The notes below the pieces were generated by a model. The model was not told the DNA's origin and did no database searches. It was given only the letters and a program-made list of their open reading frames with translations. 64,000 nucleotides of DNA from Calditrichales bacterium MX18-03 (GTDB taxonomy: Bacteria; Bacillota; Clostridia; Lutisporales; Lutisporaceae), in the NCBI GenBank assembly GCA_021083345.1, contig JAJGRE010000003.1:1-64000 (forward strand). The letters are read 5' to 3'. Position numbers and translations under genes: made by a program. Of the stretch, positions 25,695 to 33,950 are shown piece by piece (the stretch's first letter is position 1; each line of letters opens with the position of its first letter).

Positions 25695-25723
25695 TTGACA
25701 CATTGCCGCATTTCTTTTATACT
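25695..25723 (+). promoter_or_regulatory. Sigma-A promoter toward the LysR gene
   Basis: Consensus TTGACA (25695-25700), 17-bp spacer, TATACT (25718-25723), 97 bases before the LysR start. It lies in the glnA-lysR intergenic region. Confidence 0.75.
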
Positions 25724-25758
25724 AGCATTGATTTGGGGATATGTGTTAATTCCCTATA

Positions 25759-25774
25759 GTTATGGGGGTATAAC
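25759..25774. promoter_or_regulatory. Dyad operator between glnA and the LysR gene
   Basis: GTTAT-6 bp-ATAAC is a short inverted repeat of the size expected for a LysR-type regulator site, 46 bases before the lysR start. A further GTTAT follows at about 25780. Binding by the adjacent regulator is inferred. Confidence 0.4.
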
Positions 25775-25819
25775 CCGTTGTTATATGCAAAATACACTGA
25801 CCGATTGGGGGCAAGTTCC

Positions 25820-26758
25820 ATGAATTTTCAGCATTTGAAATATGTCGTAGAGATTGAGAAGCATGGTTCGATTTCGAAGGCTGCGCAAAAGCTTTTTGTT
25901 TCCCAGCCTCATCTGAGCAAAACACTGCACGAGCTGGAGAAACAGTTGAAGATTACGATTTTTGAGCGCAGTACCGATGGTGTGTGGCTGACGGATGCGG
26001 GGAAAGACTTTATGGAATATGCAAAAAAAATACTGCAGGATGTTGAAAGCCTCAATGAGCTCTACCAGGAAGGCAGACCCAAAATTTGCCGCTTCAAGAT
26101 ATCAGCAGTACCCTTTTCACATGTCATGGATGCTTTTATTCATTTGACCGGTCAGATGAAGGAAGAGGACAAGTTCCAGTTTTATTATAAGGAAACCAAT
26201 AACTACCATGTCATCAAGGACGTCTATTCCAACACTGCCGAAATAGGGGTGGTGATTGTATCCAAGTCCCAGAAGGAAGCACTCGCCAACCTGTTGGAGC
26301 GAAAGAACATCCAGCATGCCTTGATCTGCAGCGTTGATGTCCAGATTATACTTTCAAAGAAGCATCCCCTTCTGCAGAGTAACCGCAAAATCCACCCCGA
26401 GGACCTTCACGATTATGGAATCGTTCTTTATGACACCTCCCGGGATTTTGGCCTGGAAGGCATCAATTACAATGTCTTCAATCAGGCATTGGTTGACCTT
26501 TCCAAGGTCAAAAAGGTCATCTATGTGTACAGCAGGGCTTCCCTTCATAACATTCTCACTCAAACAGATTTTTTTACTTTAGGCATCAAGAGTACCATCA
26601 ATCAGGACAGTGTCTATAATATCGTATCCATCCCAATAGAGGATGAGCTTTTTCAACTTGAAAAAAGTGAAATGTGGCTCATCTATCTCAAAGACAAGCC
26701 ACTTGACAGGGTATCGGAGCAGTTCATCCATATCATCCAAACCATGTATGGCGATTGA
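25820..26758 (+). CDS. LysR-family transcriptional regulator next to glnA
   Basis: LTTR of 312 residues. The N-terminal winged HTH is MNFQHLKYVVEI followed by GSISKAAQKLFVSQPHLSK; the C-terminal two-lobed effector domain fills the rest. The ATG at 25820 has GGGGGCAAG upstream; the frame extends to 25778 but without a site. Divergence from glnA suggests control of nitrogen assimilation, in the manner of other LTTRs on divergent targets, but this is inferred from position. Confidence 0.87.
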   Translation: MNFQHLKYVVEIEKHGSISKAAQKLFVSQPHLSKTLHELEKQLKITIFERSTDGVWLTDAGKDFMEYAKKILQDVESLNELYQEGRPKICRFKISAVPFSHVMDAFIHLTGQMKEEDKFQFYYKETNNYHVIKDVYSNTAEIGVVIVSKSQKEALANLLERKNIQHALICSVDVQIILSKKHPLLQSNRKIHPEDLHDYGIVLYDTSRDFGLEGINYNVFNQALVDLSKVKKVIYVYSRASLHNILTQTDFFTLGIKSTINQDSVYNIVSIPIEDELFQLEKSEMWLIYLKDKPLDRVSEQFIHIIQTMYGD

Positions 26759-26788
26759 CTGTGACATGCTCTGATTCATTATCTGATT

Positions 26789-27676
26789 TTAGTCTTGTTT
26801 TTCCTTCAGGCCCTGAAACAGCGTCTTCATTTTCTCCTTGCTGGGTACATAGAATGATAAGCCGTTAATCATATCGGATTTCCCAGGGATGGTCTGAAGT
26901 GTGATCTTATCCCGGTCAATGCCCTGGCCTTTTGTGATGTAATACATCATCTGCTTGGGGCTCATATTGGTCTTGACATATTGCTTGATGGGCGCCTGAA
27001 GCTTGACGAAGTTAGCCACCAGGTTACCCTTCAGTATCTTCTGGATCCCCAGCTTGACGATTTCCTGCTGCATTTTGATGCGGCCCAGGTCGCCTTCGGC
27101 ATAGCCGCCGCCTTTATTGTTTTTTCTCCACCGGAGCAGCTTGATGATATCCTCACCCTTGCTGACTGTCTGTCCTTTCTCAAAATGGATATGCAGGTCG
27201 TCTGCCGGGTCATCGTAATTCATCTTTACCGGCACCTCCACCTTCACACCACCCATAGCGTCAACAATGGCTTCCACCGCTTTGTAGTCCACCTCTACAT
27301 AATAATGGACCGGCACACCGGTCAATGTCTCAACTGCCTTAACGACGCTGTCGGCACCATCCTTGTGATAGGATGCGTTTATTTTGTTTGAAGCCGTCGT
27401 CTTGCTGCTATTCCGTTTCACATAGGTATCCCTGGGGATGGAGTGAATGCTGACGGATTTTTCCTTGGGGTCAAAGCTGCAAAGCATAATGGTGTCCGCC
27501 ATTTCGCGCGCTACACCGATTGTCAGCACATTGACCTTGTCCACCGGCACCGGATAGCCTTCCGCCCCGCCTGCGACGCTCATACTGTTTAAAAATGCAT
27601 AAACTGCACCATATGCAGCAATAGCCAAAACAAGTACGGTAATGATTGTCCACGTAATGATTTTTCTTCTATTCAA
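26789..27676 (-). CDS. LytR-CpsA-Psr (LCP) family protein
   Basis: Membrane-anchored protein of 295 residues. One N-terminal helix (about 7-30), then an LCP domain outside with the arginine-rich pocket: SIHSIPRDTYVK, AMGGVKVEVPVKM, LLRWRKNNKGGGYAEGDLGR. LCP enzymes attach teichoic acids or other glycopolymers to peptidoglycan. The start is TTG at 27676 with GGGAGGAAC upstream. A TGTCGAA sequence (minus strand, 27698-27704) in the leader resembles a Spo0A core box. It is convergent with the first LysR gene. Confidence 0.9.
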   Translation of the reverse strand: MNRRKIITWTIITVLVLAIAAYGAVYAFLNSMSVAGGAEGYPVPVDKVNVLTIGVAREMADTIMLCSFDPKEKSVSIHSIPRDTYVKRNSSKTTASNKINASYHKDGADSVVKAVETLTGVPVHYYVEVDYKAVEAIVDAMGGVKVEVPVKMNYDDPADDLHIHFEKGQTVSKGEDIIKLLRWRKNNKGGGYAEGDLGRIKMQQEIVKLGIQKILKGNLVANFVKLQAPIKQYVKTNMSPKQMMYYITKGQGIDRDKITLQTIPGKSDMINGLSFYVPSKEKMKTLFQGLKEKQD

Positions 27677-27852
27677 TTGAGTTCCTCCCTCGATTTGTTC
27701 GACAGATTTAGTTTAATTCTAATGCTTTCATATGTAAAGCGGTCAATTCATTTGAAAAAGTGAAATAAAACCAATCAGTAAGGGCTTCCATCGATTCTTG
27801 TCATTTTAATGATTCTACCTTTTGTTTGGCTCAATCGTTTTTTTATTACCAG

Positions 27853-27913
27853 CAGATGTGCTCATCTGATATATTTGTTTTACTTTGACAAGGATACCTG
27901 AAAGCTGTAGTAT
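27853..27913 (+). promoter_or_regulatory. Promoter and upstream dyad of the second LysR gene
   Basis: TTGACA (27885-27890), 17-bp spacer and TAGTAT (27908-27913) precede the start at 27941. An inverted repeat CAGATG-TGCT-CATCTG (27853-27868) sits 16 bp upstream of the -35, a plausible activator or autoregulatory site. The rest of the 264-bp LCP-lysR gap shows nothing else I can name. Confidence 0.6.
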
Positions 27914-27940
27914 TTAAACTGTAAGAAAGGGTGATATTTA

Positions 27941-28840
27941 ATGGATTTCAGGCAGATAGAAGCCTTCATTTATGTTGTACGCTACAAAAGCTTTTCCAAA
28001 GCTGCCGACGCTGTTTTCCTGACACAGCCTACCATCAGCGCCCATATCAGTTCGCTGGAAAATGAGCTGGGCACCAAACTGATCGACCGCTCTGGCAAAG
28101 AGGTCCTTCCAACCAAGGCCGGCAAGCTTTTCTATGATTATGCTGTCAATCTGATCAATGTAAGAGACAATGCTGTTTTTCATCTCAGTGAATTCAGTAA
28201 GAAAATCGAAGGCAAGGTAGAGCTTGCAGCTTCTACCGTCCCTGGGCAGTACCTGATGCCTGAGCTGATGACCGGTTTCATCCGGGATTACCCCAGTATC
28301 AGCTTTTCTGTTCTGCAGCTGGATTCAAAACAGGTAATCGATGAGATACTTGAGAAAAACTTTGAGCTGGGCATCGTCGGCACAAAGGTTGACATCGCCA
28401 AGCTGCAATACCACTTCCTGACGGAGGACCGGCTGGTGCTGGCAGCGCCGAATAATAGAAAATTCGGCAGCATCGAGGCAGACACTATCCCTTTCTGCCT
28501 TGTGGAGGGCGAAAACTTCATCTACAGAGAATCCGGCTCGGGTACCCGGCAGGAGTTTGAAAAGATCCTGACAAAGAACGGCATCCATTCCAAAGCCGTC
28601 AGAATGTCGGTTCAGCTGAACAGCATCGATGCCATCAAACAATCAGTCAGCATCGGCTTGGGTGTCTCCATCATGTCCCTGATCAGTATTGAGGATTATG
28701 TCCGTTTCGGCCTGATAAAGGCCTTCAATATAGAAGGCATCGACCTGAGGCGCTCCATTTATGCGGTTACACATAAGAACCGGCCCCTTTCACCTGTCAA
28801 TTCTGCATTCCTGGAATATATAATGGCTTATTATAAATAA
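27941..28840 (+). CDS. LysR-family transcriptional regulator (CysB/CbbR-like)
   Basis: LTTR of 299 residues with HTH MDFRQIEAFIYVVRY and SFSKAADAVFLTQPTISAHI. The effector domain has the typical AASTVPGQYLMPEL start and GLGVSIMS segment. Related clostridial proteins are annotated as selenium- or sulfur-metabolism regulators; I cannot confirm that from this sequence, and no obvious target is adjacent. AAAGGGTG precedes the ATG. The stop codon lies inside a 22-bp terminator stem. Confidence 0.87.
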   Translation: MDFRQIEAFIYVVRYKSFSKAADAVFLTQPTISAHISSLENELGTKLIDRSGKEVLPTKAGKLFYDYAVNLINVRDNAVFHLSEFSKKIEGKVELAASTVPGQYLMPELMTGFIRDYPSISFSVLQLDSKQVIDEILEKNFELGIVGTKVDIAKLQYHFLTEDRLVLAAPNNRKFGSIEADTIPFCLVEGENFIYRESGSGTRQEFEKILTKNGIHSKAVRMSVQLNSIDAIKQSVSIGLGVSIMSLISIEDYVRFGLIKAFNIEGIDLRRSIYAVTHKNRPLSPVNSAFLEYIMAYYK

Positions 28841-28886
28841 AGAAAACGAATGCCGTTCGAATATGAACGGCATTCGTTTTCTTTAT
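28837..28886. terminator. Bidirectional terminator with a 22-bp perfect stem
   Basis: 28837-28858 pairs perfectly with 28865-28886 around loop GAATAT. The stop codons of both convergent genes (28838-28840 and 28883-28885) are part of the stem, so the hairpin is overlapped by both coding ends. Confidence 0.9.
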
Positions 28887-29347
28887 TTATTTAAGACCGT
28901 TTCAAAATTGTCTTCATTCAGCACGATGATTCCGGCATCAGTCAATAATTCGGCGCAAACACCGCTGCCTTCCTTCACGATATGTGAAAAGCTGCCGTCA
29001 TAGATCTGTCCGCAGCCGCAGGAAGGGCTTTTTGCTTTCAAAATGGCAATGCTGCAATCATAAAGACGGGCCAGCATCAACGTTTCACTGGCACCTTTGA
29101 CAAATGCCTCTGTCACGTTCTCACCCTTTTCATTCATGACCTCCGCCCTGCCATCGAGCACATCCTTACCCGTCCCCTGCTGTATCTCCGCCGGGCCTCT
29201 GGGTGTCGTCAACCCGCCCAACTGCTCGGGACATACCGGTATCAGCTGATGTGTCTTCAAGTACTTCAGAAGGCCTTCACAATTGTTATTGCCGCCATTG
29301 TACTTGCAGTTCACACCCAATAAACAGGCACTTACAAGAATATTCAT
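28883..29347 (-). CDS. DUF523 domain protein
   Basis: Protein of 154 residues of family DUF523: N-terminal ILVSACLLGVNCKYNGGNN, central PVCPEQLGGLTTPRGPAEI, and AKSPSCGCGQIYDG. The conserved Cys residues suggest a metal or redox site; the function is unknown. The ATG at 29347 has AAGGTG upstream; the frame extends to 29431 into mutS2, which is not expected to be translated. It follows mutS2 by 13 bases. Confidence 0.88.
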   Translation of the reverse strand: MNILVSACLLGVNCKYNGGNNNCEGLLKYLKTHQLIPVCPEQLGGLTTPRGPAEIQQGTGKDVLDGRAEVMNEKGENVTEAFVKGASETLMLARLYDCSIAILKAKSPSCGCGQIYDGSFSHIVKEGSGVCAELLTDAGIIVLNEDNFETVLNK

Positions 29348-29360
29348 TTTCTCACACACC

Positions 29361-31733
29361 TTACTTAATTTCGACGATGGTGGCACCAATGCCGCCTTCA
29401 TTAAAGCCGCCGCTCCGGTAGGCTTTGACATGGGAATGGCTCTTCAGGAGCTGAAGAATGCCGGAGCGCAGGACCCCTGTACCTTTTCCGTGAATGATGG
29501 TGGCCTGGTTCAAACCTGCAAGGTAAGCGTCATCCAGGTATTTATCCACGTTCATCATGGCTTCCTCCAGCAGCTGTCCCCTGACGTCTATTTGTGCAGC
29601 AATGCTTCGTACCTTGACTGTACTGACACGGCTGCTTCCGCTCTTGTGTGCTGCAGGCTTTTCATCCTCTTCCAGCTTCAGATTGGCAATGTTGACATTA
29701 ACCTTCATGATGCCGGCCTGAACCGTCAGATTTCCTTCCACATCAGGCAGCGTCAGTACCTGTGCCTTCTGGTTCAGGTTGACGATCCGCACGGTTGCGC
29801 CGATCTTCAGGTCTTTCGGCGGCACATGAGTGGGCTTCCGGAACACTGCCTCGCCTATTTTTTCCTCCAGCTGGCTTTCCTGCTGCCGGATCCGCTGCCG
29901 GGTCTGCTCCAACAAGGCCGCTTTTTCGGCTGTTTCCCTGCTGATGGCTTCCTTCAGCTCCCGGATCAGGTTCTCTGCATCTTCTTTGGACTTTTTTACC
30001 ACTTCCAGCGCTTCCCGCTGAGCGTCCCTCATGATCTTATCCTTTTGAGCCTCCAGCTTTTCCAGACGTCTATCCAGATCCAGCTTGCTTCTTTCCAGCT
30101 CTATCTTAAGCCTTGTTGCAAGATCCCGCTCTTCCTCCGCTTTCTTTTTGTCATCCTCTAGGCTTTTGATCAGATCTTCGAACTTCACGTCGTCTTGTGA
30201 AAGGAACTCTTTTGCGCGCTTGATAATATCATCACGCAAGCCCAGCTTTCTGGAAATCTCAAAGGCGTTGGATTTGCCCGGAACCCCGATCAGCAGCCTG
30301 TAGGTAGGCCTCAGGGTTGCAACATCGAATTCCACACTGGCATTGCATACGCCTTCAGTCGTCAGTGCATAGACTTTCAACTCGCTGTAGTGTGTCGTCC
30401 CAACCGTCCGGATTCCCTGCTTGTGAAGCAGCTCCAGTATGGACATGGCCAATGCGGCCCCTTCTGTGGGGTCGGTTCCTGCTCCCAATTCGTCAAAAAG
30501 AACCAAAGAGTTGGGCGTAATGTCACTCAGTATTGATACAATATTGGTCATATGCGATGAAAACGTGCTGAGGCTTTGTTCGATACTCTGCTCATCACCG
30601 ATATCCGCAAAGACCTCATCAAATACCGCAACCTCGCTGTAATCCCCGGCGGGTATGTGAAGCCCGGACTGCGCCATCAAAGTCAACAGACCGATGGTCT
30701 TCAGGGTTACCGTCTTGCCGCCTGTATTTGGACCTGTGATGACCAGTGTGTTGAAGTTTTGTCCAAGATAAATGTCGATGGGCACGACGGACTCGGGCTT
30801 AAGCAGAGGATGTCTGGCCTTCTTGATATTGAGGATGCGGTCGTGATTGACCCTAGGCTCAGAGGCACGATACTGGAGAGAAAACTTGGCCTTTGCAAAA
30901 ATAAAGTCCAGAGTGGCGAGAATTTCCATATTGGTCTTGACTGCATCATACTTTTCATCCACCATGGCAGTCAGTTCCTGAAGGATCCGCTGTATCTCAT
31001 TCTCCTCGTCCAGTCTGAGCCTCTTTACATCATTGTTCATTTCTACAATTGCCATGGGCTCGATAAAGAGTGTAGCACCGCTGGCTGACTGGTCATGTAC
31101 GATGCCGGGCACATTGGAGCGGAATTCCTGCTTGACCGGAATGACATGGCGGTCTCCCCTGACCGTTATGATAGGATCCTGAAGGTATTTCTGATAGGCG
31201 GAAGATGTTATCATATGGTTTAGTTTTTCGCGCATGGCCGCCGTTTTATCTTTTATTTTGCGCCTTAGGGTATGAAGCAGCGGGCTGGCATGGTCCGATA
31301 CCTCTTCTTCGCTGATGATGGCGTTCTGAATGCTGTCTTCAATATTCTTCAGGGCGGTCAGCGTGTCGATATAGTATTCGATGATGGGAAAGCTTTCTTC
31401 CCGCTTGTCTTCGGCTATAAAGCGCTTCAGCCTGCGGGCGGCCCTTAAGGTGTCCGCGACGCGGAGCAGCTCTCCAGGATCCAGGGCGCTTCCGATCTTG
31501 ACCTTTCTCAACGCGCCTCGGATATCTTGCACCCCGGCTATGGGTACATTCCCTTTCTTCAGGATCAGGTTCACCGCTTCGGTTGTCTCCTGAAGCAGCT
31601 CCTTGACCTCGTTTATATCGCTGGAGGGCTTCAGCTCGGCTGCAATATCACGTCCCATGGAAGAGACGGTATTTTCCTTGAGCATATCAATTATTTTGTA
31701 GTATTCCAATATTCTTAATGCTTTTTCGTTCAT
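29361..31733 (-). CDS. mutS2: Endonuclease MutS2 (ribosome-rescue factor family)
   Basis: MutS2 of 790 residues. MutS core ATPase domain with Walker A ITGPNTGGKT (333-341), VFADIGDEQSIEQSLSTF, LFDELGAGTDPTEGAAL; a long coiled coil (about 515-640); the KOW-like segment; and a C-terminal Smr domain with IDVRGQLLEEA and IIHGKGTGVLR. It lacks the mismatch-binding domain I of MutS1. Known roles are suppression of recombination and splitting of collided ribosomes. GAGGTGA precedes the ATG. Confidence 0.96.
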   Translation of the reverse strand: MNEKALRILEYYKIIDMLKENTVSSMGRDIAAELKPSSDINEVKELLQETTEAVNLILKKGNVPIAGVQDIRGALRKVKIGSALDPGELLRVADTLRAARRLKRFIAEDKREESFPIIEYYIDTLTALKNIEDSIQNAIISEEEVSDHASPLLHTLRRKIKDKTAAMREKLNHMITSSAYQKYLQDPIITVRGDRHVIPVKQEFRSNVPGIVHDQSASGATLFIEPMAIVEMNNDVKRLRLDEENEIQRILQELTAMVDEKYDAVKTNMEILATLDFIFAKAKFSLQYRASEPRVNHDRILNIKKARHPLLKPESVVPIDIYLGQNFNTLVITGPNTGGKTVTLKTIGLLTLMAQSGLHIPAGDYSEVAVFDEVFADIGDEQSIEQSLSTFSSHMTNIVSILSDITPNSLVLFDELGAGTDPTEGAALAMSILELLHKQGIRTVGTTHYSELKVYALTTEGVCNASVEFDVATLRPTYRLLIGVPGKSNAFEISRKLGLRDDIIKRAKEFLSQDDVKFEDLIKSLEDDKKKAEEERDLATRLKIELERSKLDLDRRLEKLEAQKDKIMRDAQREALEVVKKSKEDAENLIRELKEAISRETAEKAALLEQTRQRIRQQESQLEEKIGEAVFRKPTHVPPKDLKIGATVRIVNLNQKAQVLTLPDVEGNLTVQAGIMKVNVNIANLKLEEDEKPAAHKSGSSRVSTVKVRSIAAQIDVRGQLLEEAMMNVDKYLDDAYLAGLNQATIIHGKGTGVLRSGILQLLKSHSHVKAYRSGGFNEGGIGATIVEIK

Positions 31734-31758
31734 GTCGTCACCTCAGATCAATATACAC

Positions 31759-33243
31759 TTATTCAATATAACTTTGCAGATAAAAACAGAATTCTGTTCC
31801 TTCCCCCAATACGCTGCTTGCTGTGATTCCCGTACCGTGGGCGTTGAGGATGTTTTTGACGATGGCCAGGCCCAGGCCGGTACTTTCTACTGTCCGCTGC
31901 TTGTCGACGGTATAAAAGCGGTCCCATATGAAGGGCAGGTCTTCTTCCGGAATCCCTTCTCCAAAATCTCGGACGCAGACATAGACAAACTCGTTTTGCC
32001 TGTAGGTGCTGATCAGGATATTGCCATAATCATAAGAATGCTTGATGGCATTATTCAAAAGATTGATCAGTACCTGTTTGATGCGGTTTTCATCTGCCAG
32101 ACAGGTCATGATTTCATCCGACAGGTTCTGGTATTTGATGGATATATGGCGTTTGGTGGCTATGGGCAGCAGCTTGTCGATGGTTCTTTTTATGACGGAA
32201 TCGATGCTGAAAGGTATATTCTTCAGTTGGACATGTCCGTCCTCCAGTTGTGAAAGCTGCAGAATCTCATCTACCATCAGCTTCAGCCTGACAGTCTCTT
32301 CCATGATGATCGCCAGATATTTTTGCCGCTCTTCTTCTGATTCTGCAAACCCGTCCATCAGCACTTCCGTGTAGCCTTGCAGATAGCTCAAGGGCGTCCG
32401 GATTTCATGGGATACATTGGCTATGAACTCCCTGCGTATCTGCTCGACTCTCGAAAGCTGCTTGGCAAGATTATTCATGGTATCGCCCAGCTCTTTGATT
32501 TCCTTGCTGGACACAAGGTCGATCTTTGTATTATAGTTGCCCTTGGATATCTCCATAGCAGCATTGTTGATGGTCTTCAACGGCTCTGAAAAGCTTTGTG
32601 ACAATAAGAAGGACAGAATGGACGCCAGAATGATCGCCCCTACGAAGATATATAAAAACTGCAGCCGGATTGCGTTGACAGTCGTCTCCAACTGCTCCAG
32701 TGGTGTGATGATGTACACGGCACCGATAATAGCCTCTCTTCTGGCACTGCCGAAATCATCCAATTCTCTGATTTGGTTGTTGTTATCCGGAGATGCTGAC
32801 AGGTTTTTCCGGATGGGTACGCCTACCATCAGTGTTTCTCTGGGGGTTTGGTCCCATATGGCATCCGGATTCCGGATCATCCTGTTTTTTTCCTTGATGG
32901 TCTCGCCCCTCAGAATGTCATCTATATGCCTAAAGCCGAAGCTGAAGCCCTCTTTATAGTCACTGGTACCCTGAACGTAGAAAATCTTCCGGTCCACGTC
33001 CGTTGCAATGGTAATATCATTCACCCTTCTGACGATGCTGGAATAAGGGATGGCGAAGTTGTACTGCCCTCTGGCCAGGTAATTGGCCATACGCTTGCAG
33101 TCCTTCTCCAACTGCTTGACCTCCTGGTCGAAATAAAAATCATATAAGAACTCCGTTTGAAAAACCATGATCAGAAGCAGCAGGAGGATGGTCATGACGA
33201 TAATGCCTGCCCACAGCTTCACAGCAATACCGTAGGTCTTCAT
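31759..33243 (-). CDS. Membrane sensor histidine kinase
   Basis: Histidine kinase of 494 residues. Two membrane helices (about 8-29 and 195-215) flank an extracytoplasmic sensor domain; then HAMP, HisKA with NVSHEIRTPLSYLQGY (phosphorylated His), and HATPase with NLLNNAIKHS, VRDFGEGIPEE and GLGLAIVKNI. The start overlaps the regulator stop as ATGA, with GAGGTG upstream. It partners with the OmpR-type regulator before it. The signal is unknown. Confidence 0.94.
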   Translation of the reverse strand: MKTYGIAVKLWAGIIVMTILLLLLIMVFQTEFLYDFYFDQEVKQLEKDCKRMANYLARGQYNFAIPYSSIVRRVNDITIATDVDRKIFYVQGTSDYKEGFSFGFRHIDDILRGETIKEKNRMIRNPDAIWDQTPRETLMVGVPIRKNLSASPDNNNQIRELDDFGSARREAIIGAVYIITPLEQLETTVNAIRLQFLYIFVGAIILASILSFLLSQSFSEPLKTINNAAMEISKGNYNTKIDLVSSKEIKELGDTMNNLAKQLSRVEQIRREFIANVSHEIRTPLSYLQGYTEVLMDGFAESEEERQKYLAIIMEETVRLKLMVDEILQLSQLEDGHVQLKNIPFSIDSVIKRTIDKLLPIATKRHISIKYQNLSDEIMTCLADENRIKQVLINLLNNAIKHSYDYGNILISTYRQNEFVYVCVRDFGEGIPEEDLPFIWDRFYTVDKQRTVESTGLGLAIVKNILNAHGTGITASSVLGEGTEFCFYLQSYIE

Positions 33244-33926
33244 TTCGGCACCTCGAACTTGTAGCCTACGCCCCACATGGTGTTGATATAGCTGCTGTGC
33301 TCACCCAGCTTTTCTCTCAGCTTCTTGATATGGGTATCTACCGTCCGGGGATCGCCATATTGCTCGTAGCCCCAAACTTTTAAAAGCAGCTGCTCTCGGG
33401 TAAAAACGATTTTGGGATTGGAAGCCAGAAAATAAATCAGCTCATATTCCTTGTTGGTCAGGTTGATCATTTTGTCCTGGATCATCACTTCTCTGGACAA
33501 CCGGTTGATGGCAATGTCGCCAATCTGGAACAGACAGGCGGATTCGTTGTTCTTCAGCTCTGAACGCCTCAGCAGAGCTTTCACTCTCGCGATCAGCTCT
33601 TTGGGACTAAAGGGCTTCACCATATAGTCATCCGCACCCAATTCGAATCCGAAAAGCTTGTCGAATTCTTCACCCCTGGCCGTTAATAGGATGACGGGAA
33701 CATTCGAGGTTCTGCGGATCTCTCTGCACACCGTCCAGCCGTCGATTTCCGGAAGCATGACATCCAGTATGACAATATCCGGCTGAATACTCCTGAAAAG
33801 GTTCAAACCCTGTTTGCCGTCCACTGCCTCGATGGTTTCGAAGCTTTCCTTTTTAAAGGCGATCTTTATGAGCTCCCTCATTTTTTCTTCATCTTCTACC
33901 AATAGCACTTTGATGTAATTCTCCAT
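33240..33926 (-). CDS. OmpR-family response regulator
   Basis: Regulator of 228 residues: receiver domain with LLVEDEEKMRE, the phosphorylation site D55 in VILDVMLPEIDG, LTARGEE and GADDYMVKPFSP; then a winged-helix DNA-binding domain with EYELIYFLASNP and RTVDTHIKKLREKLG. It is the first gene of the two-component pair and lies 24 bases after the U32 gene. AAGGGGGT precedes the ATG. Confidence 0.95.
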   Translation of the reverse strand: MENYIKVLLVEDEEKMRELIKIAFKKESFETIEAVDGKQGLNLFRSIQPDIVILDVMLPEIDGWTVCREIRRTSNVPVILLTARGEEFDKLFGFELGADDYMVKPFSPKELIARVKALLRRSELKNNESACLFQIGDIAINRLSREVMIQDKMINLTNKEYELIYFLASNPKIVFTREQLLLKVWGYEQYGDPRTVDTHIKKLREKLGEHSSYINTMWGVGYKFEVPK

Positions 33927-33950
33927 AGAATGACCCCCTTCAACAAACAG

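Noticed and set aside
29283-30161. A 292-codon open frame opposite mutS2
   Set aside because: It lies over the conserved mutS2 C-terminal half including the Smr domain, and the product is low-complexity Leu/Phe/Cys-rich shadow sequence.
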